64,000 bases of DNA, from assembly GCF_019925205.1 (NCBI RefSeq), contig NC_083560.1, positions 64,307,266 to 64,371,265 of the forward strand, written 5' to 3'. The position numbers and the translations under genes are program-made. This stretch comes from Metopolophium dirhodum (taxonomy: Eukaryota; Arthropoda; Insecta; Hemiptera; Aphididae). A model generated the notes under the pieces. It ran no database searches, was not told the origin of the DNA, and was given only the letters and a program-made list of their open reading frames with translations. Below, piece after piece: positions 28,201 to 42,200 of the stretch (position 1 is the first letter of the stretch; each line of letters begins with the position of its first letter).

Positions 28201-29386
28201 GCAAGCCCTGTATTTTAAATAGTAAAATAAAATAAAAGGTTTTAAGTTTTAGTGTTTCTCAAAAGTTAAAATATAAAACTTGTCATGTAATACTATTTAT
28301 AATACATATTATGTAGAAACTTATATTCAAGTACACATATGTTTTATTATTTATTTCAAAAAAGGACAGCACTTTCATTAATGAACTGCCACTGCTAGAA
28401 CCTAAGGAAACATGAAAAATAGTTTGACAGACATAATAGTATATTAATATCGTGGTGAGCCTTCAATTGTATCTACGTCACGACCATCAACCGGATCGAA
28501 TCCTTCGCACAAATTTATTCATGTTCACAGAAAAAATAAAATAATTACTAACGTTTAGTAGAACACTTATTATTTATATAGGTATTATATACATGCATGT
28601 GTTATATATTATATTATAGAAGAACGATTATTTTTTATAGGTGAAATTATTTATTGGAATATAATTAAATTATTATGACTATGTAGTAAACACCTAACTA
28701 TAATAACATTATAGTATAGTTTGTCCGAATTATAATAATATTATGTCTGTGGTGTTTACTATATATTTTATAATATTATGATTATTAATTATTTTAATCG
28801 GCCAAATTAAGTTAATAACGTGGTTGCCGGTTGATTTCTAGTCGGAATAACTATGTAATCATTTGCCTAAATAACGATGTTTTCGTAAACCAGCAAAAGA
28901 TATAAATTGTATAGCTGTTACAAACCGTAATAATTATACAATTACGGTTAATCCTATTATTTCTGTGTTACGGGATCGGCTTTTTTTTTTTGTCTGTGTC
29001 GCGGACGTTTTTGACTCGGCCACCGCCGCCGCCACCGGACGAAAAGCCGGTACCGCGCCGCCGCCGATTCGATTCGGTGCTTGCCGGTCTCTCAGTTGTA
29101 TGTTATAATATTGTTATATTTTATTATCATTATGTTGTACCTATATATAATAATAGTTGCAGCGGCCAACACACACACACACGCACGCGCCTGCGCTCAA
29201 CAATAGTATAACAACGACGCGCGTGGAATTGATTGAGACGATTTTTTATTCCTTCTTCTATTCTCCTCTGTCCGTTTCTTAGGCGTTTCGCCTTGGCTAC
29301 CCTTTTTTTTCCTCCGTTCAGTTGTTCACGCGCGTTTATCTCTCCGCCGTAGGTAGGTGTACAACAATAGGCGTCGTCGTCACAAT

Positions 29387-29420
<34 letters not shown>

Positions 29421-32400
29421 CATACGGACGGACGGACGATATACATCATATTATTATTATTATATAAATGTGTGTGAAAACAAAAAGAATATACTACGAC
29501 AAATCTTCAATAGTACGCCTGTATAGATAGGTACAGTAATATAGTAATAATGAAAATATAACAACACAATAGTAATAAAACCGTCCCGCCGCCGCCGCAT
29601 TCCTACACGGAATTGGAAATTGGAATCGTATCGAACACTGTACTATTATATATTATTATTATTACTATTATAGCTATAAGTAATAATAATAATATAATAT
29701 AATATATAGTGTCCGGAGTGTATAATAATAATTTTATTATATTGTATAAGTACTAGTAGTTGTAAGTACCGATGATGATGGTAATATACGACAATATCAT
29801 CCTTGCCGAGCCGTCGTCGTCGCTATACAGTCGCAGCAGCGTATGTGGCCCCAGTGGAATGGGACGTGACGCCGCCGTCGCAATACTTACCGCGACGAAA
29901 CGACGGCTACGATTGTTATGATGCGCTTACCCACCGCAGTCCCGATATCAATACGTACAATATAGAATATATATAAACATAATCCGACAACCGGACAACG
30001 TCAAAAACAACAACAACAACAACAATATACGTCTTCGATCGCCTCATCCCATATAATATATTTTTATATGTGTGTAGTATTGACGAGGGTCGACGACGAT
30101 TACACCAAACTCGTTCGCATTGTGCGTATGTATGCGCGGTGCGTGGGCGTATCGTGTATGTGTATATTATATATATATTGGCCGGCCGAGTCACGTCGAG
30201 CCATATATACAATGACGACAACGACGACGACGACAATAATATATTAATAATAACGATATATTTATATATTATTATATATGTGACATTATCGTTTTATAGT
30301 CTCGCGCGCTCGCGACATACATACCACATACAATCGAGGTATATTATGAATATTATTATTATTGTCGTACAAGTATTATATAGACTATAATAATAATATT
30401 ATCGTCGTTTCTAATTATTATTGTTATTGCTTATTATAAATATTATAACAGCCGCTTACCTGTGTAATTGTTGTAGTCCATCGCCTGCAATACCAACGTA
30501 AACGATCTCTGCAACAGAAAAAAAAACCAATAAAACCATTACCTAGCGATATAAAATACACATATTATTATACTATGCAATAATAATAACATTCTTGGTA
30601 TGATAATATTAATATTATGCAGTCTTAATAGTCTATACTCTTATACTCTTGTACAGATTATAATATATTATGTTTACAATTTAAACGACAATCATAATAT
30701 TGTTATCATCGTATACGGACTGTATTGTTGCACTTTGCGGTTTCCTAACGATTTTTGAAATCATCTTCCGAGCTCGATATGACCGTATGCCGATATCGCG
30801 GGCGGCCGGACGACCCCGGTGGAGCAAGAACCGCGATAAATAACGTATTTTATATTTTATTGTCGTCGGCGACGTTGTTGCTGCAGTTATGTTATATGCA
30901 GTGGACACGCGCATGCGCACGAACGAAATGTCCATTGAGTACGCTTATTTTTACATTCTTTCTCAGTTTGTGTGTGTGCATATACAATATTATACAATAT
31001 ACATACAAGTGCGCACTGCTGCACGTACGTACATTTGCGTACGATGTATTTGCACCCCCTCCCGTCACCCACCCCTTCGCCGTAGACCGCCGCCGAGACC
31101 ATGTACGATATTTGTCGTAGTCGAGACGATGGTCGCCGCCGAGTCGAGCGAGCGCGCGCGCGCGCGCTTGACGATAAATCATCATCGCGGACGGTGCGAC
31201 CAGAGAAACCGCAACCAGAGGAGTATATACGCGTACTGGTATATATACCTATAAACATACGAGATATTATAACAACACTGCGACATACACACACACATAC
31301 ATATATAGGTATATTATATTATTATAATATTGTGTGTACGCCATAAAAAAAAGTACGACGACCGACTCCTACGCGAACCGCTGTCACGGCAGACACGATT
31401 TCTACCTATATATATAATATTATAAACGGTCCGCGCACAATTTGCTGCACCGCGGAAACCGCCGCGAACATGTTATACCGCGGGCGGTATATAGGGTCCA
31501 CTGTGACTCTAGAGCGTATACCTCACCTCGTAACAAGTAACAACGATCGATAGGAACCTAGCTTGCAGCGACTGCAGACGCACATCGTAACCGTTTTTCT
31601 TTTTTTAGTTCCTATATAGTTCTCAGATGCAGTCATAACTCTGTGCCACAGTGTGGCGAGGGGATAGTAACGTTTCAGATGATATACAACAACTTAGGAA
31701 ATATTAATCGATAGATAATGATGACCGTCTATATATGATGGTAACTTTATACTTTGAAGTTTTATTTAAAAAAAAATATATAACTTTAAATTTTAAACTT
31801 CTACTTTTTAATATTAACTATTAACTATTAACTATTATTTTGATAAATTTTATGTTTAAATGGTCAATAGTTGTTGCGCCATATAATATATAGGTATCTG
31901 CAATGTTGGCATCGGTCGAAGTTGACAAAAAGAATCAGTAATAATTATTGACAGAAACTAGCTTTACTAGCATTTTTTAGTGTATATAAGTTTATATATA
32001 CATAAATTCCACGGTTGGCGCTCTAATCATCGTAATATTTAGATATATACCCATTAAACCACAAAATTGAACATATAGGTTTGAAAATAATATATTAATC
32101 CGATATTGTATCTCCTATGTACACACCGCTGTCAGTTGAAAAATATTGTGTATAGGTAACATGATGGGTAAACGCATCCGTTTTCCACCGAACATATTAT
32201 AATACCAGTTGACAAAAAATGCCGATTGCGCGCGTACGTTGCAGCTCACCGTCGACGCCCGAAAAGAAACCGTCACGTCATCACAATCATATACTTCGGC
32301 GGTTGCGGCTAAATAAGCCATAACCCGTACACCGCCGTTTTTCCGCCGCGTCACCGGCGCGTAGGACGCGTGCGTGCCCGACCGGTCACCACGGCGGCTG

Positions 32401-35400
32401 GAGCGGTGCAACAATCATAATAATAATAAAGCCGCGACGGCGGCGTTTTTCCGCTACGTCACGCCACCGCTCTACGCTCTACGTGGTACACATATAGGTA
32501 CACTAACGACTGCGGTACACGCCGCGGACTAATTGCCCGGTCGCGGACGACTGTATTATATTATATTGTGCGCGCGCGGCGGGTGCTACGGCCAGGCCGT
32601 CCCGCGAACGAGCTCACCGCGCACGGCCGCGGCGGGACCTAATATCCATTATTATTATTATTATATCGTCTGGGCTGGCGGCGGCAGTTTAACGACGCCA
32701 CGATATGATAAACGACGACTCGCGAGTAATCACCACGGAGCGGCTTGTTCGCGCGCAACGAAGAAATTAAGAGATCCGACGGCGGGCGGACTCGTTAACG
32801 AGGTTGTAAATACATAAGGCAATACAACAAGCGCTTCCGCTTTGCACGACGGCTTAGCCGAAATAAGTCACTTGCCGCATATACAATCACACGTGTTCAT
32901 GTGACGAAACTTGAATAGTTGGCTTGTGCGATTCGGACGTCGTGGTATACTGGTACATAGATAGGTAGGTTAGTTCAAGCGCTCAGACATGATGTCCCTT
33001 TGGCTGAGCACAATAATCCCACTCGTTTACCACACGAAAGGAACTACCGGCTGTCTCACTTTTTTTTAAATTCACGTTTTCCCATTTTCCGATAAAGAAT
33101 AATTTTGACTATACATTCCGGTGCAATAACCGTGGATATTATTTTATATCTACCGATCAATTAACCTATCGAAATATGGAGATTACCGTGGTTTTTGAAC
33201 CACGCCCTTCGCATATTGTTTTTGCAGATGCAATATTGAGCAATGAACATTTTATCAAGTAAACATACCTGCAAGGCATAACACCTTAAACTCTTAGATA
33301 TTAAACATCAAAAAAATATCCAGTTTCCGCGATTCTGTTTTATAAGTCCTCTTATTATTATCATAGAAGAACTTGTCCCGAATGGATAGTATTATAAACG
33401 ACAACGCTTCGTCTCAATTGTATGTAGATAATTTTGAGGGTTTTCGGCAATGATAACATATTCAGTTTATGCTCACGCTGGTCAAATTATAATAATATAT
33501 CGCCGTATATGTTAACCTAACTTAACCGTCCACTCACGTATAATTCATCTCTTTAGTGTCTCGGCATATAATACGACCAGTTTTTGCCTATTGCGGTTGT
33601 TCACGTACATAAGTATATAAGTATATTTATGCAATTATGATTAGATCTACCAGGGCTTTTAATCACTTGAGACACATCAATTCACGCAAAACAAGGGTCC
33701 CAAAACTTTTTTCGAAGCTATTATAATATGTGGCAAATGAATAATATACAGGTCCATCTTGCTCAAATGCGATTCCACTGAATACAATATCAATACACCA
33801 TCATTGACTATGCGACCTTATTTTAGACTAATTCTTTTACACACATACCTGTATAATATGGTGATAACGCGGAATTAAAACGGGACAAAATTCGAAGTTT
33901 ATCGGAACAAGGGATCATGATGATCAATAAAAGAACAATCCCGTTTTAAACGGCACCCTTATACTATATGAACATGCTAAATATTGAATACGCCACACAA
34001 ATACACAATATGTCTTCATCATCATCATCGTTGCCATAGTATAAAAGTGCATTGATGTCTGTACGAATGCGTTGAATTGGTTCCATCAGTTGTTTATACC
34101 TGTATTTTAGATAATATCTCATTCGAGCTGCAATCACGCAGTTCATAAAGGTCAGAAGACTTCAGGACGATGATAGTCACTAAGTCCTCGTTATTAAGAG
34201 AAAACTTTCAAAGTAAAGCTATCATAATATTTTGAATGTATATAATATAGGTACAAACATAATATTATACACCGCGGTTGATCGTCATTATATTATTACA
34301 ATAATCTTGAATACTTGTTATTATCTGTGGTCGTTTAATTAGCCACCGTTACCGATATTCATTATAAATTATAATAGTAGATTTTATTAATCACTGCTAC
34401 TGGGAAAAATAATATAATACTATATTAATTTTTTTATATCGCTCCAATGTATGTTTTTTTTTATTTCGATAACTAATAATATATTATTTTTAAATCGTAA
34501 AATACCGTATAACTTTGAAACCACACCAATTAATTTAACTTCCGCCTCACGGTGTTCCATCCACCGGGTGACCATCAGACCATCTGCCCTTCTATTTAAT
34601 TAATATATTTTGTATGAATACGATCTACCCCAGGAGATTAAATACTTTTAATTTTATTCCATGCAGATGGTGCTATAAACTCATTTAGAATAATTGAAGA
34701 TATAAATAACAAATTATTGTATTGAGCTAATTTAGTTGGACAAATTAACTGTACCTAGTGCGGTTAACGGTAATACGTTTTTAAGAATATGAAAATGAAA
34801 GTGCTAAATTTAACACCTATTTATGTGAACCAAAACAGGTCAATTATCCCAAATGTATATTTTATTATTATTTAATCGTTTTATTTCAAATATTGAACTA
34901 TATTAACATTATATTTTTATAATTTAACCTGTCTTCTATACAGGTATTTTAATTTCCTTTAAACTAGTTTTCTTCTAATGTCAAATACCAATTAACTATC
35001 ACACCATATCAGTCACAACTCACAAGTATATGAGAATTCAAAAACACATTTATAATTCATTAGACGTAGGTCTATAAACTCTGACAAGTATGTTTTGTTT
35101 TTTAAATATGTGTAGTTTGGTTTTGTTAATTCAGACGTGAATATTATTTCTAATTACAGCAGGACTATTCTATTAGTGTCACATTTTTTCTTCTCTTTAA
35201 CTATATCGTACTTTTTTATTTTGTTATTTATATATTGTAATGAATAACAATAAACTAATCAAACATTACAATTTGACATCGATTAATGATGAATGAACAA
35301 TCGTTGATGGTACATTAACATTTTGTATTCTATAATACCTATAACTGTGATCAAAGGTATCACGACGTTCGTTAATGGTGGAAATAAATAAATGCTGTTT

Positions 35401-36171
35401 ATAATGTATTCCACACGGTGTGAGTGTTCTCTAAAACGACGGAGTGTCATCGAAATCGCTGATGACCATAAACCGAGTATATATACCAATTATTATTTAC
35501 TATAATATACTATATACCTATACCTGTGATCTCGTCGATAAAGTCGAAGGTAACGCATCCGGCACGTCGTCAGCGGCCAAGTTTCGTATCGATCTATGGA
35601 CGACCATAATAAAATAATATCATACTAACGTATATACATAATATAAATCGATCGTAGAATACAACTGTTGCAGGTATATAAAACGTAATAATATACGGCT
35701 TTAGTGGTAGCACTCGCGCGCGCGCGTTACACAGCTAACGCGGTGGAACGGTAATTACGACTACGGAATATAATAATAATAAGAAGAATAAGAATAATAA
35801 TAACTGCCATCGAACGACGACAGAAAGACGACGACGACGCTAACGTGTGCGTAGGAGGAGATCGCGGTGCAGTACCACCGCCGGGGGGGTTATACAGAAA
35901 TCACGTTGCCGCCGTCCCGGTTTTGATTGATTTATTACGCGAGCGCGCGCGCGCGCTCGCGTATAGTCGTTACCGGGAATATATGTACAACGATGGTACA
36001 ATACGCGCGGCGGCCACGTCCGAGTACGTAACGGCGACCGCAGTCGGTACCGCGTGCGTGCGAGCACGTCGCGTACCGAGAAAAAAAGTGCAGCGGCGGC
36101 GGGTCCGGTGTGCGGTGGTGGCGCCACCACCACTACCACCGCGCCACCATCACCATCACCATCACCACCAA

Positions 36172-36204
<33 letters not shown>

Positions 36205-39200
36205 TGTCTGTCGGCCGTTGTCGTAGTACGGCCTATGAATAAAAGAAACGCGGTCACCTCACCCGACCCCGCCGCAGTAAAAAATCAGCGGAAAAAAAAC
36301 CACCGCCGCCGTTTGTATATTGTATATTATCCACCGTATATTTATTCTGTTGACGACGATTCAATCGACCGCCGCGGGGTCGAACGTTGTCTCTAATACT
36401 TGCGGTAATGTATACGCTTTACTTATAATAGCAGTTCAGGTCTCATATAGCTCGACAGTCGTAGTATGGTTAAGCGGCGGCGACGTACGTGCCGCCGGAC
36501 GACGACTCGGTGGCGCCGTTGTACGTACGACGACTATGACAACGATGACGACGACGATGACAACGATGACGACAACGACGACTCCGGAGTCCGAAGACGC
36601 CACTGTCTCTGCAACGTGTCGGGCTTTTGTTGACGCGAACTGCGACGGTGGAGGCATAACACCGACGGGCGGATGCGAGAGTGGTGCATCAGCGGAGGCA
36701 TCGAAGCACCGCCATCACACCGACGCTGTGTTAGCTGCACCGCGTATGTCACTCTCGGCAAGGGGCCGCAGCCAAAACAACGATGACGTAAAAAATTTAA
36801 AGAAAAAAGAATTTTTTTTTGTTTGTTTTTCTATGCACGAGAAAAAAAACGTAAAGACAAAAGTATCGACCTCGCGCGCGCGCTCATTATGTCATTGAAC
36901 ATTATATTATGTGACAACACACTGCACACACGAGAGCACCCGCACAACGTTTATACATATAATGTTTGTGTGTGAGTGTGTAATGTGTATGATAATATGA
37001 CGCATGTTGTAATATATTATAATATTATTATTATGTATATCATGATATTATTATATGTATAACAAAATGTGTTCGGCGATGGTGAAAAAAAAACAATGAT
37101 AATTATTAAGGCGGCGGGACAGTCGTCACACGTGCGCGTTCATACACGTCGTGTGTTATACAGTATTATTATAATATGTAGAGTATACAGTGTTGTATGC
37201 GGTTTGTGTGATACAGCAGCAGCTGTTGGCGGTATGGATTAACAGTGGAAAAAAATCCAACCGACAGATGACCGGGGGACTAGGACGACGAAATTATCGT
37301 CGTATTGTTTCGCGTGCCATTCATGTAGTATATAATAATATAACGCAACGACTACGACTATAAGCGACGGTGCCATCCCTGCGCGAGGGACAACGACAAC
37401 GACGACAATAGCCGAAAAAAACTGCTGCGCAAAGTGCGGCGCGTCGATAGTCAAGTGCGCCGGTCATCATGTACGCGCATTATAACTATAACATAATACG
37501 TATACATTCTATATGTATATTATATACACTGCCGCGGGGGAGTCGTAAAAAGAAAAAATCTCCAAAACAATATAGTCGAACGATAATCCCGCGGGGTCGC
37601 GCGCGTCATTAACCAATGTATTATTATATATGTACGCCCTTCTGACCCCCTTTCCCGACCGATGTAGCGGTTGCACATGTCGCGCAAAAAAAAATCTGCG
37701 GTCACTGATGCAGGGGCGGTGGAGTGGCACGCGCCGCCAGTTATAATACGTATATTATAATACACTGCTCAGTGGTGTACGCACTTTACACGCACGCGTA
37801 GTGAAAAAGGCTAACCCTTTGCAGCGTGCCAGATCGTATATATAATACATTATTTGTGCGTTGTTACATATTATATTAAATAGGTTTAGTATACTGCAAA
37901 AGTTTATTTTATATGTAACTGCTACAGCCTACAAACGGAAATTATAATGAAAATAACGAGTAGGTAACATATATATAATAATATACCTTTATAATGACGA
38001 CTATACGAGGGGGTTAAAGACTGAGCGGCGGCACACGCTTAAAAAGCGGCGTTGGCCGTTAGACGCGACGAAAAGCCGTCGAGAGTTGGTCGTCGTCGTC
38101 GTTGTGGTATTCACTAATTAATCGGAAAATACTGCGATGGTTTTTTACTGTACACGCCACCACCACTACCAGCGGAATTCCGACTGCCCTCCATATTATT
38201 ATAACCTGCACAACATCGCATCACCAACAGCGGAACAGGTATGCAGCGCGGCGGTGTCGTCTCGTCTCTCATGCGTTGCTGCTGCTGTTGCTGCCGCTGC
38301 TGAATATAGTGACTACAGCCGCCTAGCGCACGCGCGCGCGAGAAAAAACCCAATTAACGGCGGCAGTGCGGCATGTGTGGACGTCGGCGGCGACAAAAAT
38401 ATTTGTATCCATCATCATCACGACCGCCGCCGCTAGTAAAAACAACAACCAGACAATGACGAGTAAACGCGACTACATACGCGTTTCAGGTCATTAAAAC
38501 TTAATGTTTTTAATTCGGGGCGGCTGCGGCGGCGATCGTATTGACCCGACAACCTTCACCGCCGTATAAACGACAAAAATTGGATAATTTTATTATTATT
38601 ACACTGCCTTCCTATCTATATACATTATATTATTTATACGGTCGTCGTCGTCGCAGGTGACTCTCTCTTGCCCGCACTCGCCCCTCCACCAGCACCGCGA
38701 TCTGTGACCGGTGTGCTCCGGACACACGTGACAGGCCTCTTATAGGTCGAGGAGACGTTTCAGCGGGATCGTGTTTTTCGTTTTTTTTAATTAAGGGTGG
38801 GCTTTTAATCGACTGCTGCTGCCGTACGACGGCGACCACGGTGGTATTACCCCGCCGTATATCGCCACCGCTCCTGCACCAGCGCATGTGTATATAAATT
38901 AAAAACGGCTAGACCGCGGCGGTCAGATAGTGTGCGTACGAGAGAGAGAGAGTGAGTGAAAAACAGTGAGAGCGACAAGGAGAGAGACCGCGAACGGAAG
39001 AGAGGACGACGGCGGCAACCGGTCTGCCAGCTCGTTTCGCCGCCGCCGACGACTAACGCGCGCGGCATGAGACCCGAGCCAATTAACGAAAAATATAATC
39101 GGAAGAAATACCTCGGCGGCGACCAAGACTACGAGTATTATTAAAAAATAAAAAAAAACGAGACGAGAAATACCGAAATCAAATCGAATCGTACGATAAA

Positions 39201-42200
39201 TCGTTGTCGTCGTATAGTCGTCGTCGCCGGCATTGTAGTGGCGGCGACAGGTGTGTACAGGCGGTCATTGAAAATAAAATAAAAAACCGAAATAAATATA
39301 TACATTTTTTAGAAATGCTGCGTTTGTTATTAGGTACGTCGCGGTGGTATACACACACACACTCACACACACACTCACACAAGCGTTATTTATATAAATT
39401 CGAATGGTACTATGATATATACATTATAATATTATTATTATTACTATTATGTATTCGATATGTATAAATTCCAATAGTATTATAACTATTATGGGACATT
39501 TGAATATTCAAATCACGCGCGAGCGAGCGCAGTCACATCGGCAGCGGAACAGCAGCGGGGTATACCTAACTTGCAGCAGCTTACCACACACACACACACA
39601 CACACATAATGCGTATAATATCATTGACACGAACATATCGTCATCGTAATATATTATATTATTATAATATATTGACGGTTCTCGAAAAGTTCTTTGTGCA
39701 CGCCACGTGTATTTATGTGTCAAACCGTCTGCCGCGGGTTAAAACAATTCGCCGCAGTCGGCCGTCCACTATATTATATTATTATAATAAAATATATAAT
39801 ATTATTATGTATTTTATATTAATATATATATATATATACTATATAGGTATTATGTACGGTACACGACGGGCTATTATTATTATTGTTATTATTTATTACA
39901 ATTGTTATAATCGTCGTCGTCGTCGTAGTCGTCGTCGTTATCGTATCGATCGAGATGTATCGATCGTCGTTGGTCAATAAATGAGCGTCCGGTCGTGGCG
40001 AGCGGATTACGCGCGGCATAGGCAGTTTGGTATATATATGTACGTATAAGTACATAATATAATAATATAATAAATACGGAGATCGTGACCCCCGGTTTCT
40101 TCTCTCAGTCACTCACGGATCTACGAGTTAGCGGGGCGCGTTTTAAACACGAAAACCCTGTTGCCCCTCTGCGCATTTGATGTATACGTATGTATATGTA
40201 TATTGTATACACGGCACGAGCCGTGGACGGTATAAAGCACGGTGCGCGCCGGTGGCCCCCGACGGTGCCGGAAGAGAAAATTTCGATACGAAAAAATAAT
40301 GTATTACTATTACATATATGATCGCTACGCGTATTGTACGACGACGACGACAACGACACGATAAACGTTGTATTTAGAAGAAAGATCTATACAATTAACG
40401 GCCACAACACAAGTACAGTACCTGTGCGACGGAGGAAAAAAACTACGACATAGGTCGCGAAAACTCAGCGACTGCACACACGCGACAGCGACGGTCGTGC
40501 TCGATTTTTTTTTTAATTAAAAACGCAGAAAACGCACGCGATGGAGGCAGGAAAAGGTAAAAACCACGATCGGGTAAACGGCGCTTTCGTGTAACGGTGA
40601 CGGCCGTTGTCGATAATATAGTGCGTGTACGGTATCATGTATTATTTTCTACTGCTGTTTAATGTAGGTATGCTCCAAAAATGCATATTGTATGACTTTT
40701 GCCAACGGCGGCAACAATATAGGTTTAAGATTAAAATGCTATGTTTCACCCCCATCCCCTATATGTTATGCATAGTTATACGCGCAAAGAATGTTAATAA
40801 TAATATAAGCAATCATAATATTATAATACTATAACTACAAACTAATATTATTTGCATTCATATAATATGAAAAGTTGATCTAATAAAATTATTATAACTC
40901 AATATCGAATATACTAAATTAAATAAACGTCTGATCTAGGAAGTGAAATAGCTTAAGAAGAATCAAACCCTCCATGCTCATGTACCCCGAATCTAGGACG
41001 TTTCGTTCGCGTCAAAAAAATGAGTTAGGCTGAAGTACGTTTTGTCCACAGTAAATATTAAAATATGACAATTGGTGCTCACTGCTCAGTGTATATTGAT
41101 TATCAGATGTGGGTCTCCGGGTTATTATAAATCATTTTTTTTTATGAATTTGTTCAGTAATATTTAAATATTAAGATAATAAATTAAAGTTTGGAAATTA
41201 ATTCAATATTAATTCATTATTTCTTTGTCTAGTTAGATTTTTTTCTAATTTAATATATACCTAACTCATAAGTAAAAAATTAAATGTTTTAAAAATGTAC
41301 TAGTATACTAAAGATTTCACGTGGAGTAGTTAGACATGTATGAGAACTATAATAGATGATTCAATTATATATAATATAGCTATAGTATTACATTATATCC
41401 TCAACCGGGATTTTCAGATAGCTTTGTATACACGGTGTAACAGAATGACCTGATAAATTAAATAACTATTGTAGGTACTCATGACTCATCAATATTTTAT
41501 TATATATTTAGTTTATAGACAATCTCGTTAAAAGTTCAGTAAGTTACAAGTTTAGAAAAATTCAAAATAGCAAATTTGTAAATCTAATTTTTAGAAAAAT
41601 GTTGACGGTACAAACTTTTATTTAAATACGTAATATATTCATGTTTATCTCAGGGCTTGCATTTGAAAATAATATTCCGTTTTATGTTATTTACAATTAA
41701 AACGTTACACAATTTTTGCGTTTATCATTATTTAATAGTGTTAATACCTATTAAATTTAAAAATAATAACTAATGCGGGTAGGTAATGGCCCGAATACGG
41801 AATATAATATAATCAATTCTTAGATTGTTTGCATGAAATAATTGTTTCTACGAAACCAATAGACCTTAAAAATATTTCGTTTTGCGTTATTTTTTGTTCA
41901 ATGATATTCTATAAATTACGGTTTGCGTTATGTTTTGTTTAATGATATATAATATATTATTTTGTTTATCGTAATGTTTTGTTTTACTGTATTTAATTAT
42001 TTTTTATTATCGCTTTCCGTTAAATAAAGTTTACAAATTTCAATCGTTTTATGTAAAATATAACGTTATAATCATAACGTTATTATAACGTTTGCAAGCC
42101 CTGGTTTATCTATATTTAATTATTTTGCATTTTTATTTTGTCAAGTTACACCATGTGGCCTGCAGTATAATATCAAAACCAAAGGGACCAAACATTATCG

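Larger units (their letters stand above)
27200..30459 (-). other. Ser intron 3 (3.3 kb)
   Basis: Holds a hAT-type element at 27624-28210 and a CpG-rich stretch at about 28980-29420 that includes a CA repeat. No exon recognised. Confidence 0.85.

Noticed and set aside
35845..36396. 183-codon plus-strand open frame
   Set aside because: Composed of CGN/GAC triplets giving His, Asp and Arg runs, with no domain. Lies in an intron; overlapping frames on both strands are open too, so it follows from base composition.
36320..36898. 192-codon plus-strand open frame
   Set aside because: Thr/Met repeats from ACG/ATG triplets and no recognisable fold. The reverse strand is also open, as expected of low-complexity CpG-rich DNA.
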